Source: Talaromyces rugulosus (Eukaryota > Ascomycota > Eurotiomycetes > Eurotiales > Trichocomaceae). Taken from it: a DNA stretch of 64,000 nt. The stretch is taken from assembly GCF_013368755.1 (NCBI RefSeq), contig NC_049562.1:682001-746000 (forward strand), given 5' to 3'. Made by a program: the position numbers and the translations under genes. This document shows, piece by piece, positions 12,336-22,280 of this stretch. Positions within the stretch are counted from its first letter, which is position 1. Each line of letters begins with the position of its first letter. Below the pieces are notes generated by a model. The model did no database searches. It was not told where the DNA came from and saw only the letters and a program-made list of their open reading frames with translations.

Positions 12336-12361
12336 TGATCATTGATCATTGATCAATTGAT
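12333..12361. repeat. Three tandem ATTGATC heptamers at a start codon
   Basis: ATTGATC occurs three times in a row at 12334-12354 and then degenerates. On the minus strand the array ends in the ATG used for the OXNAD1-like protein and places two further ATGs 7 and 14 bases upstream in the other two frames. Confidence 0.8.
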
Positions 12362-13187
12362 GTTGGGTGTGTTTGTGGAGTGAGGTTTGGATGTTCATGG
12401 TGTGGCACGGATGACGTCGTATCGTATCCGTGCATTCTCTCCCTCTCCCTCTCTTTGTCTCATTTTTAGTAAAAAAAAAAGAATAGTTAATAATATAATA
12501 TTATATAAAATAAATAATGATCAAAATAATGATCAAAATAATGCATCAAAATCATAATACCCTATCATACAAAAGGGGGATCTCTGATTGGCCTCGGGTG
12601 TGATTCCGATGCGCGGATCACGTGGTCCGTGCTGTACAACCAAACATGATTGGAGTGGAGACAAGAAGCAGCTGTGATTGGCCGAGCATATCCCCAGAGC
12701 GGCTGCTGATTGGCCGGAGAAAGTATGCTTAATCACATACCATACAGTACATACGGAGTTCATAGTAGTATAGACATACTACTTCCTACTTGGGTAGTAG
12801 TACGTACTACTGCACTGTGCCGGTAACTAACGGCAAGCCAAACACTCGACCAGACACAGTGATAAGATCAGTAGCGCCCACGCTAAAGCAAGCTGCGCAA
12901 AGCAGGCCTGCAAGCACACGGCGCTGCACACCGTCATTGGCCAGGCTGCAGGCCCGTCACATCTCCCGCAGGGCCCCACGCAGCGGTTCGGCGCGCTGAG
13001 TGGCTGGACGCTTGCTGCACCTCACCGACTCGGCGCTTACAGAGGGAGCAAGCCTGAACCAACCCCTCTCGTCCTGCGCTCTTATGATCTCCGATTGTCC
13101 TCTTATTCTCTCGTCTTTCTTCCTCCCGTCCTTATTTCACCTCATCTTCAAAGAAGGGAGACCAGCTGGACTGGAGCCGCGACGACA
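12336..13187. promoter_or_regulatory. Divergent promoter with five ATTGG (inverted CCAAT) boxes
   Basis: This 850-bp region separates the OXNAD1-like gene (-) and the membrane-protein gene (+). GATTGG occurs at 12586-12591, 12648-12653, 12676-12681 and 12708-12713, and ATTGG again at 12936-12940; three of the first four read TGATTGGCC. Such boxes are binding sites of the fungal CCAAT-binding complex (HapB/C/E). A CT-rich tract and an AT-rich stretch with repeated ATGATCAAA units lie at 12430-12550. Confidence 0.6.
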
Positions 13188-14275
13188 ATGGTCTTCATCC
13201 CGCGCAAGTACCGCCATCACAGGGTCGTGCTGTACCTGATGGCCGCCGAGTGCCCGATTGTGCTGCCTGTGCTGATCCTCACGGGCATCGCTGCCCACAA
13301 CACATACACCACCAAGCTGTGGCAGGACGGCGCAAATAATGGCTTCAACAGCGCCCCGAACCAGGTTGTTTATGCCCTGACCAACGGCCGCACGTATAAA
13401 GTGCCGATTGTGTGGAGTTCTCTGTAAGTTCTCTCTCTCTCTCTCTCTATGTGTATAGTTCATTTTACCTTTTTTGCTAATATTAAACCAGATTGTACAA
13501 CTACGACCTCGTCCTCGGCGTGCTCAGCACTTTCATCCTACTCACCAAAATCCCCGTCCACATTCTGCATTTCTTCCACCCGCCCTTTTCGGCCATTGTC
13601 CACGGTGCTCTGTGCGTACTATACGGCTGCGCTGCAGGCTTCCAGGCCGGTTCAGATACCACAGACTCTCGACACCCGCAAAACGGACCACCATGGTACA
13701 TCACAAAACCCTGCAGTGTGGCCTACTCACCAGGCAACATTGGGTATTGCCAACAGGCCAAATCCCTCTTCGCCGTGACTGTCATCGCCACAACCATTTA
13801 CTTTGCGCAGACCGTGCTCGCCCTGATTTCGTGCTTTGTGTCCAAGGAAGAAAAAGAGGCGTATCGCCAGCGCCAACAGGAAAAACAAGATGAGCGAGAC
13901 GCCGAAGACCGCGCGCTTCGCGAGTATGAGGAGATTTTGAAATCGCCCGGTTTTGGTCCCGGCATGCCTCCTGTTACCCCGGGTTTCGTCGCACCTATGC
14001 CAAGTGCTTATTTCCCTGGAGGAAATAATAGCAATAATCCTCTGCAGTCTCCATATACACCCCGTTTTGGCGGGTATTATGCACCAGGAAAGGATAATAA
14101 CTACTCGCCAATGACCATGACGCCCGCGACCAACAGCGCCACGAGCGACCTGCCGCTGCGAAATGCTGCTTCTGTGTTTGATGCCAAACCAGCATCCTTT
14201 AGCACGCACATTTCCGTGGCCGAGGTCGAGCAGCAGCCGTATTTCCCGCCGCCGCCGAAGAAGGCTACCAAATAA
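13188..14275 (+). CDS. Four-helix membrane protein of unknown function
   Basis: Two exons (13188-13423, 13492-14275) encode 339 residues. Four hydrophobic segments are visible: about 13-35 (VVLYLMAAECPIVLPVLILT), 84-103, 108-126 and 164-190. The cytoplasmic tail is charged at first (KEEKEAYRQRQQEKQDERD) and then Pro/Gly/Asn/Ser-rich, ending PPPPKKATK. The 4-TM plus disordered-tail plan resembles MARVEL-like fungal plasma-membrane proteins, but I do not recognise the family with certainty. The intron begins with a long CT microsatellite. The ATG at 13188 is chosen because it precedes the first helix closely and the frame runs on through splicing. Confidence 0.78.
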
Positions 14276-14586
14276 TAACCTCCACCTCTCTTTCCCAGGG
14301 TCAGGGCTACAGTTTCTTTTTTTTTTTTTTTTTAAGATACCTCTCTCATTAAATCGTATTACGATGGAGTTGAACTGGCGTTACTATGTTGTTTTCATGT
14401 CATGTCTAATTCTCAACTTAGCGAAACAATCAATAACTTCATATATTAAATCGATATCCTAACTGAATATGGGTTGTGAAGAAGTAAATGCGTAAAGTAA
14501 AAGGTATCCCACGCTAGCCTCATAACAAACGTAAATTTGCAAAAAAAATAATAACAAAAGAATAATAAAATAAAGACAAAAATAAA
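14276..14586. other. Convergent 3' spacer
   Basis: AT-rich 3' regions of the membrane-protein gene and the copper ATPase, with a T tract near 14320 and A-rich sequence near 14540-14585. Nothing else seen. Confidence 0.5.
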
Positions 14587-17500
14587 CTAATGCTCTACAG
14601 TCTGCAGAGGCACATATCCTTCCTCCTCCCTGGCCTGCACCGACCGTTTCCCAAACACAGTTTTTGCCAGCACAGCACGCGCAAGCGAGACAGCACCAGC
14701 ACTACCAGAAACCAGGTTCTCCTTCCACAAGCCTTTTCCGTTCGACTGAACCAAACCCATTTCGACTTCCTTTTCGAGACGCGCCGCGTTCATCCACTTG
14801 GGCCGCTGCCAGAATTTGAGTAGTAGACTGCTTCCAACAACAGACACGCTGGACAAAGCCATTGCGGCACCGGCGGCCATGGGCGGGAGGGCGATGCCGC
14901 CAAAGGGTAGGAAAACGCCCATGGCAAAGGGGAGCCCGATGATGTTGTACACGCACGCCCATACCAGGTTCAGTTTGATGCGGTTGAAAATGGTGCGCGC
15001 AAGAGATAAACCCGCGGGCACCGCGAGCAGATCGTCAGATCGCATGATGACTATATCCGCGGCTTCCATGGCTACGTCTGTACCGGAAGCCAGCGCGATG
15101 CCGATGGTTGCGGTGGCCAGTGCCGGAGAGTCGTTGATGCCGTCGCCCACCATGGCTACGCGGTCTCCGTCTGCTTGGAAGGATTCGACGATTTCTTTCT
15201 TTTCGTTGGGGGACACTCCGGCTTTGATCGCATCGCTGGGGATGCCAACTGCCCGGGCAACTGATAGTGCCGCTGCGTACGTGTCGCCTGTGACGAGGGA
15301 GATGTTCATCCCCATCTTTTTGAGGGCTGCAATGGCTGCTACCGATGTTGCCTTGAGTGCGTCTCGTAGAGAAATAGTACCAGTGTAGTGACCGTCAATG
15401 GCGACATGGATCTGCGTAAACCCTGCGGATTCATCGGACTTGGAAGAAACAATCGGTTCATCCGTAGCTTCTATAGTAGCAGATTCCGGAACAGTAACTC
15501 CGCTGCCACGGAGGAACACTGCGTTTCCTAGTAGCACTCGATAACGGGTTCGTTCAACGGCCGACGTCGGTTCGACCATAGCGGATATGCCCTTGCCGAC
15601 GACGACATCGAAAGTGCCTATACTTCCATCCAAGGGATCCTCACTCTCGACGCCTGTTTCCTTCTTGGCTGCCGCGACAATAGCTCTCGCCACGGGATGT
15701 TCGCTGTTCGTTTCGGCCAGTCCGACAATCTGCCACCATAGCTTGCGGCGCCAGTCGTTGGAGGTCCATGTCGGCTCCAGCTTGGCCTCGGCAACACTCA
15801 TCTTGCCTTCTGTCAGCGTCCCTGTCTTGTCCAGCACGACGTGGTTGATTTTCGTGGCGGCTTCGAGTGCTGCGCCTCCCTTGACGAGAATCCCATGTTC
15901 AGCACCAACTCCAGTACCTACCATCACAGCCGTGGGCGTACTCAAGCCGAGAGCACACGGACACGCAAAGACAATCACCGAAATACAAAGCTTGAGACAG
16001 ACCATCACTTTGCCTCCGTTGCTTGGAGCAATGAAAATCTTGGGCGGATGCGGCAGTATATGGCTCAAGATCATCCAGCCCGTAAACGTAAACAGACCCA
16101 GGGCAATGATGATTGGCACAAAGTATCCCGCAACAATATCGGCCATGCGCTGGATTGGAGCACGGCTTGTCTGCGCATCCTGGACCAGTTTGATGATCTG
16201 GCTCAGCTGAGTGTCGCTGCCGGTTCGAGTAACTTTAAAGTCCAAAGAACCCGCACCGTTGACTGTGCCGGCAATCACTGTGCTGCCCTTTTTCTTGTTG
16301 ATTGGAATAGCTTCTCCCGTGATCATGCTCTCGTCTAGGTAGCTTCTTCCACGAATGACAACCCCATCAGCAGAAACCTTGTCACCGGGTCGCAAAAGAA
16401 TAATATCTCCAACTTGAAGAAGTTCTGTGGGGACAGATCTCAGGCCAGTGTTTGCTGTCTGAGATGCGGGCTCGCGGTCACCTTTCTCATTCCATTCCTC
16501 GGCCGCTTTTTCCGCTGCAATTGGATCTTCATAGATAGTGGCCATTGAAGGCGCCAGAGACATCAGTCGAGAGAGAGCCTTGGACGTTTGGCCCTTGGCT
16601 CGGTTCTCTAGCCATCGGCCAAGGGTGATGAATGTGATAAGCATAGTGCTAGTGTCAAACACAGTACTCGGGCGCTCGTGTCCACTGCCAAAAATAGCCA
16701 CAAGCATGGTAAATACGCTGAAAAAGAATGCCGCAGAAGTACCGAGCATGACAAGAACATCCATGGTCGGAGCGCCGTGTTTCAGAGACTTGAAGCTACT
16801 TTTGTAGAAGCGATTACCAACACCAAACTGGATGGGGAGCGTCAGGCCCAAGGCAATCACATCGCCGAGATACAGGCCAGGGAAAAGACGAGTGCTGCCA
16901 AAGTCGAGGAACGGTATGCACATTGGGAAGATCATCGTTATCAGGGTAACTGGCACCGCAAACGACAACGAAGTGAAAAAAGCCCTCTTCCATTCCTGGA
17001 TTTCCTTTGTTTTAGCGAGAGATTCAAGCTGGGCGTTGTTGTCGTCGGACTCGGTCAATAATGCGTTGTATCCAGCTTCTTCGATTGCTTCAGCCACAGA
17101 TCGAATTCCAATAACTGCCGGATTATGAAGGATGGTTGCACGGGAGGTAATGAAGTCTATTGAAGCTGAATTTATGCCCGCTCTTTGCGATAGGAGCTCT
17201 TCCAAGGCGATCGCAGACGCCGTATCTTGAAGACCATACAACGTAAGACGTAGGGGTTTTGATGTTTTTGAGACGACGCCTGTCTGCGGTGTAGAAGACA
17301 CAATGCGAGCGTCAAAACCCACGTCTTCAATCATGGACGCGATTTTGTCCGCAGGCAACATCTGAGGATCATGGACTACAACGGCGCGTTCGGCAAGGAG
17401 ACTAATGTCAAACTGTACAACTCCTTCGACACTACTAAAAGCATTTGTCACGCTAGACGTGCAAGCGCCACAGGTCATGCCTTCTATAGCCACCGTTGTA

Positions 17501-18069
17501 GACATGTTTTGGGACTGGGTCGCCGTGTCTTGCCCATCCGTCGGCTGGTTTAATTGTGTATCAAGCACAGTTGCGCCAAAGCCACGATCTTCAATGATCT
17601 CTGCGATCTGCGCAGGCGGCACAACCGAGGCGTCGTGCTCGACGACTGCGCGCTCTGAGAGAAGCGACACATTGACAGACTGAATACCGGGGACATTTGT
17701 CAATCCTCCTTCGACGGCGGAAGTGCAGGCCCCACAAGTCATTCCTTCTATCGCAATCGTCGTGACCGACGTCGTCGGCAAACTACTGCCATCGGCTGTA
17801 CTCTGAGGCATATCGGTCGACAAAACCTCGGCGTCAAACCCTTTGTCTTCCACCAGCGCGGCAACCTGAGAGGGCGATAATGTCGTTGGATCGTGATGAA
17901 CGACCGCCCGGCCCATGACGAGACTAACAGACACTTCGCCAGCTCCATCGACGCCGCTGAAGGCGCTTTCCACAGCCGATGTGCATGCCCCGCAAGTCAT
18001 GCCCTCTACCTTGAGGGTGGTTGTCGCCATATGTGGGGGAGTGCCGGCACTTGAAGGTGACACCGCCAT
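14587..18069 (-). CDS. ccc2: Copper-transporting P1B-type ATPase, Ccc2/CtpA type
   Basis: A single uninterrupted exon of 1160 residues. Three N-terminal heavy-metal-associated domains each carry GMTCGACTS (first CxxC at 26-29, others near 110 and 195). A fourth domain-like segment at about 268-340 keeps the fold pattern but lacks CxxC. Eight hydrophobic segments surround the P1B hallmarks: the ion-binding CPC in FACPCALGL, phosphorylation site DKTGTLTEG, the HP motif SEHPVARAI and hinge GDGINDSPALA. The family pumps Cu(I) from cytosol into the Golgi to load multicopper enzymes such as laccase and Fet3. A role in copper-detoxification (CrpA-like) is the alternative; N-terminal CxxC count and sequence favour Ccc2/CtpA. 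Confidence 0.9.
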   Translation of the reverse strand: MAVSPSSAGTPPHMATTTLKVEGMTCGACTSAVESAFSGVDGAGEVSVSLVMGRAVVHHDPTTLSPSQVAALVEDKGFDAEVLSTDMPQSTADGSSLPTTSVTTIAIEGMTCGACTSAVEGGLTNVPGIQSVNVSLLSERAVVEHDASVVPPAQIAEIIEDRGFGATVLDTQLNQPTDGQDTATQSQNMSTTVAIEGMTCGACTSSVTNAFSSVEGVVQFDISLLAERAVVVHDPQMLPADKIASMIEDVGFDARIVSSTPQTGVVSKTSKPLRLTLYGLQDTASAIALEELLSQRAGINSASIDFITSRATILHNPAVIGIRSVAEAIEEAGYNALLTESDDNNAQLESLAKTKEIQEWKRAFFTSLSFAVPVTLITMIFPMCIPFLDFGSTRLFPGLYLGDVIALGLTLPIQFGVGNRFYKSSFKSLKHGAPTMDVLVMLGTSAAFFFSVFTMLVAIFGSGHERPSTVFDTSTMLITFITLGRWLENRAKGQTSKALSRLMSLAPSMATIYEDPIAAEKAAEEWNEKGDREPASQTANTGLRSVPTELLQVGDIILLRPGDKVSADGVVIRGRSYLDESMITGEAIPINKKKGSTVIAGTVNGAGSLDFKVTRTGSDTQLSQIIKLVQDAQTSRAPIQRMADIVAGYFVPIIIALGLFTFTGWMILSHILPHPPKIFIAPSNGGKVMVCLKLCISVIVFACPCALGLSTPTAVMVGTGVGAEHGILVKGGAALEAATKINHVVLDKTGTLTEGKMSVAEAKLEPTWTSNDWRRKLWWQIVGLAETNSEHPVARAIVAAAKKETGVESEDPLDGSIGTFDVVVGKGISAMVEPTSAVERTRYRVLLGNAVFLRGSGVTVPESATIEATDEPIVSSKSDESAGFTQIHVAIDGHYTGTISLRDALKATSVAAIAALKKMGMNISLVTGDTYAAALSVARAVGIPSDAIKAGVSPNEKKEIVESFQADGDRVAMVGDGINDSPALATATIGIALASGTDVAMEAADIVIMRSDDLLAVPAGLSLARTIFNRIKLNLVWACVYNIIGLPFAMGVFLPFGGIALPPMAAGAAMALSSVSVVGSSLLLKFWQRPKWMNAARLEKEVEMGLVQSNGKGLWKENLVSGSAGAVSLARAVLAKTVFGKRSVQAREEEGYVPLQTVEH

Positions 18070-18852
18070 TTTCGTCGGTGCGATCCCTTGCTTTCTGAGA
18101 AAGAGAAGAAAAAGACGGCGACGAAGAAGAAGAAGAAGAAGAAAAGACGAGGCGTGTTCAAATAGCTGTCAGGGGTCAAAGGGAGAAGAAGTCGCGACGA
18201 GGGCCACGTCGCATACCGCGCGGTCGGTCGCAGATTCCACTGGGGTGAAACAGCGCAGAGCGGAGGTGATACCAGGGCAAAGATATCACCAGACTGGCCG
18301 ACAGGGTTGAGAATGTCGAGAATGCATCAAATAATGCTTGCACGAAGGAAAAAGCGTCCCCAGGTCAGATCGATGATGTGATGAGGCAATCAGAGCTACT
18401 AGTTGCGGAATAACTAGCCTGGCCGCTGACGAGCTGACCAGGCAGGATCTTCCCGCGTGTCCCGGCTTACGGCTGAATAATCCGCTCTCGGCGTCCTCCA
18501 CTCATGATCATGAAATCACGTTCGTTCTGTTTAGGAAATAGCCGTGGGAGAAAAACTGCATCTTCGAAGAAAGGAAACCTCCATCTAGGTGGAAGGTGTC
18601 CCAACGGTACCTGGTACGGTCGGGAGAGCGCCGGACATGATTCTGTCACGCCTCAAAGTTTAAACCACCACCCTCTAGCTATTATTGTACAAGACCGGAT
18701 GATCTGAAAAGTAGGGCCGGTAGCCCTAAACCCTAATTAGTATGTTTTGATCTCGTTTTATGTATATTACTCGAACACCTATATACCTGGCACATCGTTT
18801 GACAGATAGCAATCAAAATTCGAAATAATCTACCTCGTCTTCCTGGCCAAGT
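18070..18852. other. Promoter of copper ATPase and flank of Gfo/Idh gene
   Basis: The first 100 bp upstream of the ATPase start are GAA/GAC-rich. The region also holds copy A of a dispersed repeat (18538-18787) shared with 39.9-40.2 kb. No gene recognised. Confidence 0.5.
18538..18787. repeat. Dispersed repeat, copy A
   Basis: About 250 bp matching 39901-40190 along most of its length in the same orientation (shared blocks CATCTTCGAAGAAAGGAAAC, CATCTAGGTGGAA, GCCGGACATGATTCTGTC and CCCTAAACCCTAAT). It lies just downstream of the Gfo/Idh gene. Copy B is followed by a piece of that gene's first exon, so this is a duplicated locus, not a transposon end. Confidence 0.8.
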
Positions 18853-20214
18853 CTATCGAAAAGAACCGGTTTTCCGCAAGCCCAATCCGCTCTTCTCATA
18901 CGCCATATCCACCATTTTCATCTGGTTAATCGAATCTTGACCACTAATCCAAAAAGCTGCCTGACGACCTTTTATCCGGTTCACAAACTCCTCCAGTTGC
19001 CAGCGATAGGACATCCACCAGTCCTCTCCGGGCAGATTCGCCCATTTTCCACCTGCTTCCTTGTAGGAATACGCTTTATGTGATTTGGACTCAACCCATT
19101 TCTTCAGTATTTGTTGTGGATTTTCCTTGTTGCGAACAATGTACGAGTCTTCGACGTCAATACGATGCCAGATGAAAGCATTCAAAAAGCCGTGTATCGT
19201 CACCTTTCGCACACGCACCTTCTCTTGAGTAGCGGGCAAGGATTTATCCTCAACAAAAACCTCTCGATGCGTCACACGGGCTTCCGAAGGCTTCCATAAT
19301 ATCGGTCCCCTAAAGGTACTCTTGGCCTCGGCCATCCCACCGTTGGGAAACCGAAATGTGGTAGTTGAATCAGCGTCGCATTTATCATGGACACCATCTT
19401 CGAGAGTGCCAACTTTGCATGTTAAACACTCTTCTGGCTCGTCGTTGAAGATCATGCGCAATATAGCGAATGTGTATGTCCCCAGGTGCATCATAGAGCC
19501 TCCGCCAAGCTCGTACTGGTACCCAATGTTGTTATTATCAACCATCCACCACGGGACCATGCAATCAGTGTACACGTGTTCGACATCGCGGGGACTGATG
19601 AAGGAGAGAAATAGCTGGACAGCAGGATGGAAGCGGTTATGAAAAGCTTCTAGTATGATGGGCGCATTCGGTTGAGATAGCTCTGGCATGTTGAAAAGAA
19701 TCTCGGCCTCGGCTGCTGTGTTGACAGATGGTTTTTCGAGCAACACGTGTTTGCCAGCACGGATAGCGCGAATAGACCATTCTAAATGGAAACTGTTGGC
19801 AAGTGGGATTAGGACGGCGTCGATATTAGGGTCATCGAGGATGTCTTCAATGTGCACAAATCTGATCAGCCGTCTTAACTCGGACACGCAATTCGGAAAC
19901 TAGGCACAACTCACCCTGGTATGAATCCTTGACTTCGGGAACCCCATGCTTTTTAGCAAACGCTTCAGCTCGACTGCGATCTCTAGCCGCGACAGCTTGT
20001 ACGATGACTTCCGGATGCGATTTTGCTGGCGTGATCAGGGTCATTGGTCTAGACACGCTCTATATTAATCTAGCCGGACTAATGGGCAGGATAATAACAC
20101 AACTTACGCAATTTGCGCAGCTCCCAAGATACCGAATTTCAGAGCACTGCCATTATCCTTCTCGACCGTGGGGGGACCGAAGGCTGTAATGATACGGTAC
20201 AATGTTGATATCAT
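18853..20214 (-). CDS. Gfo/Idh/MocA-family oxidoreductase (dihydrodiol/xylose dehydrogenase-like)
   Basis: Three exons (20214-20108, 20048-19915, 19844-18853) encode 410 residues. The Rossmann fold opens with KFGILGAAQIA, whose last Ala is split by an intron. AARDRSRAEAFAKKHG and SYQDILDDPNIDAVLIPL follow, and the family signature EKP is at about 117-119 (LLEKPSVNTAAEA). The C-terminal Gfo/Idh domain carries GGGSMMHLGTY. Fungal members act as NADP-dependent dimeric dihydrodiol or sugar dehydrogenases; substrate here unknown. The second intron ends at a GAAG acceptor, the only choice keeping the frame. A degenerate copy of its first exon and downstream flank exists at 39.9-40.2 kb. Confidence 0.87.
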
Positions 20215-20995
20215 CTTGTTGAAGAAATATCGATACGATTTTTTTTTGGTTGAAATGTGAACTCCATGAGCACTGTCGGCTCTTTAAATACAAAGCTCCG
20301 GGCAAATTCATCCTTACGCGATGTATAATCAATCGTTCCAACTAGGTCATACACAATTTAGTTTTTAATGGATTTCTGTTTCTATTCTAATTTCTTCTAT
20401 ATCTATATCTACATATCGGGACTAGCACGTAACGCACTAAAATTGACTATTCTACTAGAGTCCAATGAGCTTACCTCTTTAGTTACTAGTCGCATCTTGA
20501 CTCAACTACAGGAAGCTGGCGGAATGGGTCCTCCTTTTTCTCTTTCTCTTTTTTTCCCTTTATGTCCCATAATAGCTGTCTTGAATTACCATTATTAATC
20601 TTTAAAAATATAACGCGTTATGGCTCTAGCCCCAGTTGCAAAACGCAGCTCCGTAACACAAAATGTACGTTACGTTACCGCGGACGAGTTCCCCCGAACT
20701 GGACTAATAAATAAATATGCATGAAAGAAAAGAGAAAACAGTATAGACTGACTGATCTATTAGGTTACACCGACGAATAATGACACTTGGGGCCAGATAA
20801 AGGACCCTGTTGAGAGAAAAAAGAAACAGAATCGCTTACGACAGAGAGCTTGGCGTGAGTCATCTGCAATACGCCCAAGTTTTGCCTGTTCATTACGTGT
20901 CGTATTAATGCTCGAATATAGGCGAGAGGAGAAAAGAAGCAAAAAGACCGATTTGGACTAGTTACGACAACAATAACGCCTGGAAAGGCTATGGG
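20215..20995. other. Intergenic, left edge of AT-rich island
   Basis: About 780 bp of AT-rich sequence, divergent between the Gfo/Idh gene and the DUF3425 gene. No bZIP-type basic region, RNA gene or repeat found. Confidence 0.45.
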
Positions 20996-21853
20996 ATGTT
21001 GGTCATCTCAAATCATCTGCAAGATAGTGATAAAACCGACTTTGCGAGAAGCAGCACAATAAATTCACTGAGAAACAGCAGCGGTTGCAGTGGGGATCTA
21101 CAATATTCATGGTTTGATACTTGTGGCATTATTGCACCGACGGTCGAACACGCAAAGACAAGTATACCATTATCTTCGACGACGACAACAACAACAAAAA
21201 GACACCAAGTCATTCCACCATTGATGCCTTATAGTACTCCCAACACAAATCCTTATATCAGAAAACCATATCCGCTTATATTCCCACTATCAGCAGATCA
21301 TCGCCTAATAACACTCGTTCAATACAATGTCATTCGCGCTGTGATATTTAATATGACTCTATTGTCGATTCAGGACTATCTCCCAGAGGGATGCATGGAG
21401 ACACTCGGCGTGATACCTCTGGATGATGATACACCTTTGGATATGATTCCACCCGATCTACAGCCTACGCCGTTGCAAAAGCAAATGCCAAAAAACAGCA
21501 CTATTTCTAATCATCAAACTCTAACCAATAACAGTCTTCAGCTACCATATTGGATTCATGCATTACCTTTTCCAACATTTCGTGATAACCTGATCATCTG
21601 TTCCGCCTCAAAGGTGTGTGACTTTAAAGATCTTGCTCAGGACCTGGGCGAAGGTTTATATAAAGGGTTCGACGATGCGGAACGTCGCGGGTTATTGGTT
21701 TGGGGGAACCCGTGGAGTGGGCAAGACTGGGAAATTAGTGATGGGTTTGTGAAGAAATGGGGATTTTTGCTCAAGGGCTGTTGGGATGTTATTGAGGCGA
21801 CGAATAGGTGGCGGGAGTTGAGAGGGGAGAAGAGGTTGGTTTTGGAGGTGTAG
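20996..21853 (+). CDS. DUF3425-domain protein (bZIP-related regulator lacking a visible bZIP)
   Basis: Uninterrupted frame of 285 residues. Residues from about 98 to the end match the DUF3425 pattern found C-terminal to bZIP domains in many fungal regulators: PLSADHRLITLVQYNVIRA, then NLIICSASKVCDF, LLVWGNPWSGQDWEISDGF and KKWGFLLKGCWD..TNRWRELRGE. The first 95 residues are Ser/Thr-rich with a run of six Thr and contain no basic region or leucine zipper, and I find none just upstream. It may be a DNA-binding-deficient cofactor, a bZIP gene with a distant first exon, or a 5'-truncated gene. It is followed at 300 bp by a 5S rRNA gene. Confidence 0.7.
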   Translation: MLVISNHLQDSDKTDFARSSTINSLRNSSGCSGDLQYSWFDTCGIIAPTVEHAKTSIPLSSTTTTTTKRHQVIPPLMPYSTPNTNPYIRKPYPLIFPLSADHRLITLVQYNVIRAVIFNMTLLSIQDYLPEGCMETLGVIPLDDDTPLDMIPPDLQPTPLQKQMPKNSTISNHQTLTNNSLQLPYWIHALPFPTFRDNLIICSASKVCDFKDLAQDLGEGLYKGFDDAERRGLLVWGNPWSGQDWEISDGFVKKWGFLLKGCWDVIEATNRWRELRGEKRLVLEV

Positions 21854-22161
21854 GTTATGTGTGTAAACATGGCCGACAGAACTAGATTTAGGCCCTCTGA
21901 TACCTACTTATGTAAAATGCTTTCCAATGAGAATTATTACGAAAAGTCAAGTGTTGCTGTCAAAGAGCCCTTTTCTGGACGTGCAATTTACATCATGTCG
22001 ATGGCGAAGGCTTCGATGAATGGCTCACACGTACTATAGATCTTGCGCGATGGCTAGCCATATGAGTTAATTGGGATTCTCTTCGCGGAGAAAATAATAG
22101 CTATCTATGGGACGATTTGTCTATCGGGTAGCATATAATCCGGTAAGTCCTTGTCTCTATC
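21854..22161. other. Spacer before 5S rRNA gene
   Basis: AT-rich sequence with no gene. It includes a 22-nt element at 21871-21892 that recurs with one mismatch at 25175-25196. Confidence 0.45.
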
Positions 22162-22280
22162 ACATACGACCATAGGGTGTGGAAAACAGGGCTTCCCGTC
22201 CGCTCAGCCGTACTTAAGCCACACGCCGGCTGGTTAGTAGTTGGGTGGGTGACCACCAGCGAATCCCAGCTGTTGTATGT
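22162..22280 (+). rRNA. 5S ribosomal RNA
   Basis: A 119-nt sequence with the fungal 5S order: 5' end ACATACGACCATAG, the segment GGAAAACAGGGCTTCCCGTC, GCTCAGCCGTACTTAAGCC, the box-C region TTAGTAGTTGGGTGGGTGAC and CACCAGCGAATCCCAG. The ends GTTGTATGT and ACATACGAC pair to form helix I. It is followed by T-rich sequence (TTTTTTGTTG), a Pol III terminator. Filamentous ascomycetes carry 5S genes dispersed as single copies, as here. All promoter-relevant internal sequence looks intact. Confidence 0.96.

Noticed and set aside
14798..17128. Several 90-200 codon frames opposite the copper ATPase
   Set aside because: All fall on the antisense strand of a continuous, fully conserved P-type ATPase and have no recognisable domains.
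18724..18740. CCCTAA-like units as a real internal telomere or chromosome end
   Set aside because: Only two units, embedded in ordinary sequence with genes on both sides.
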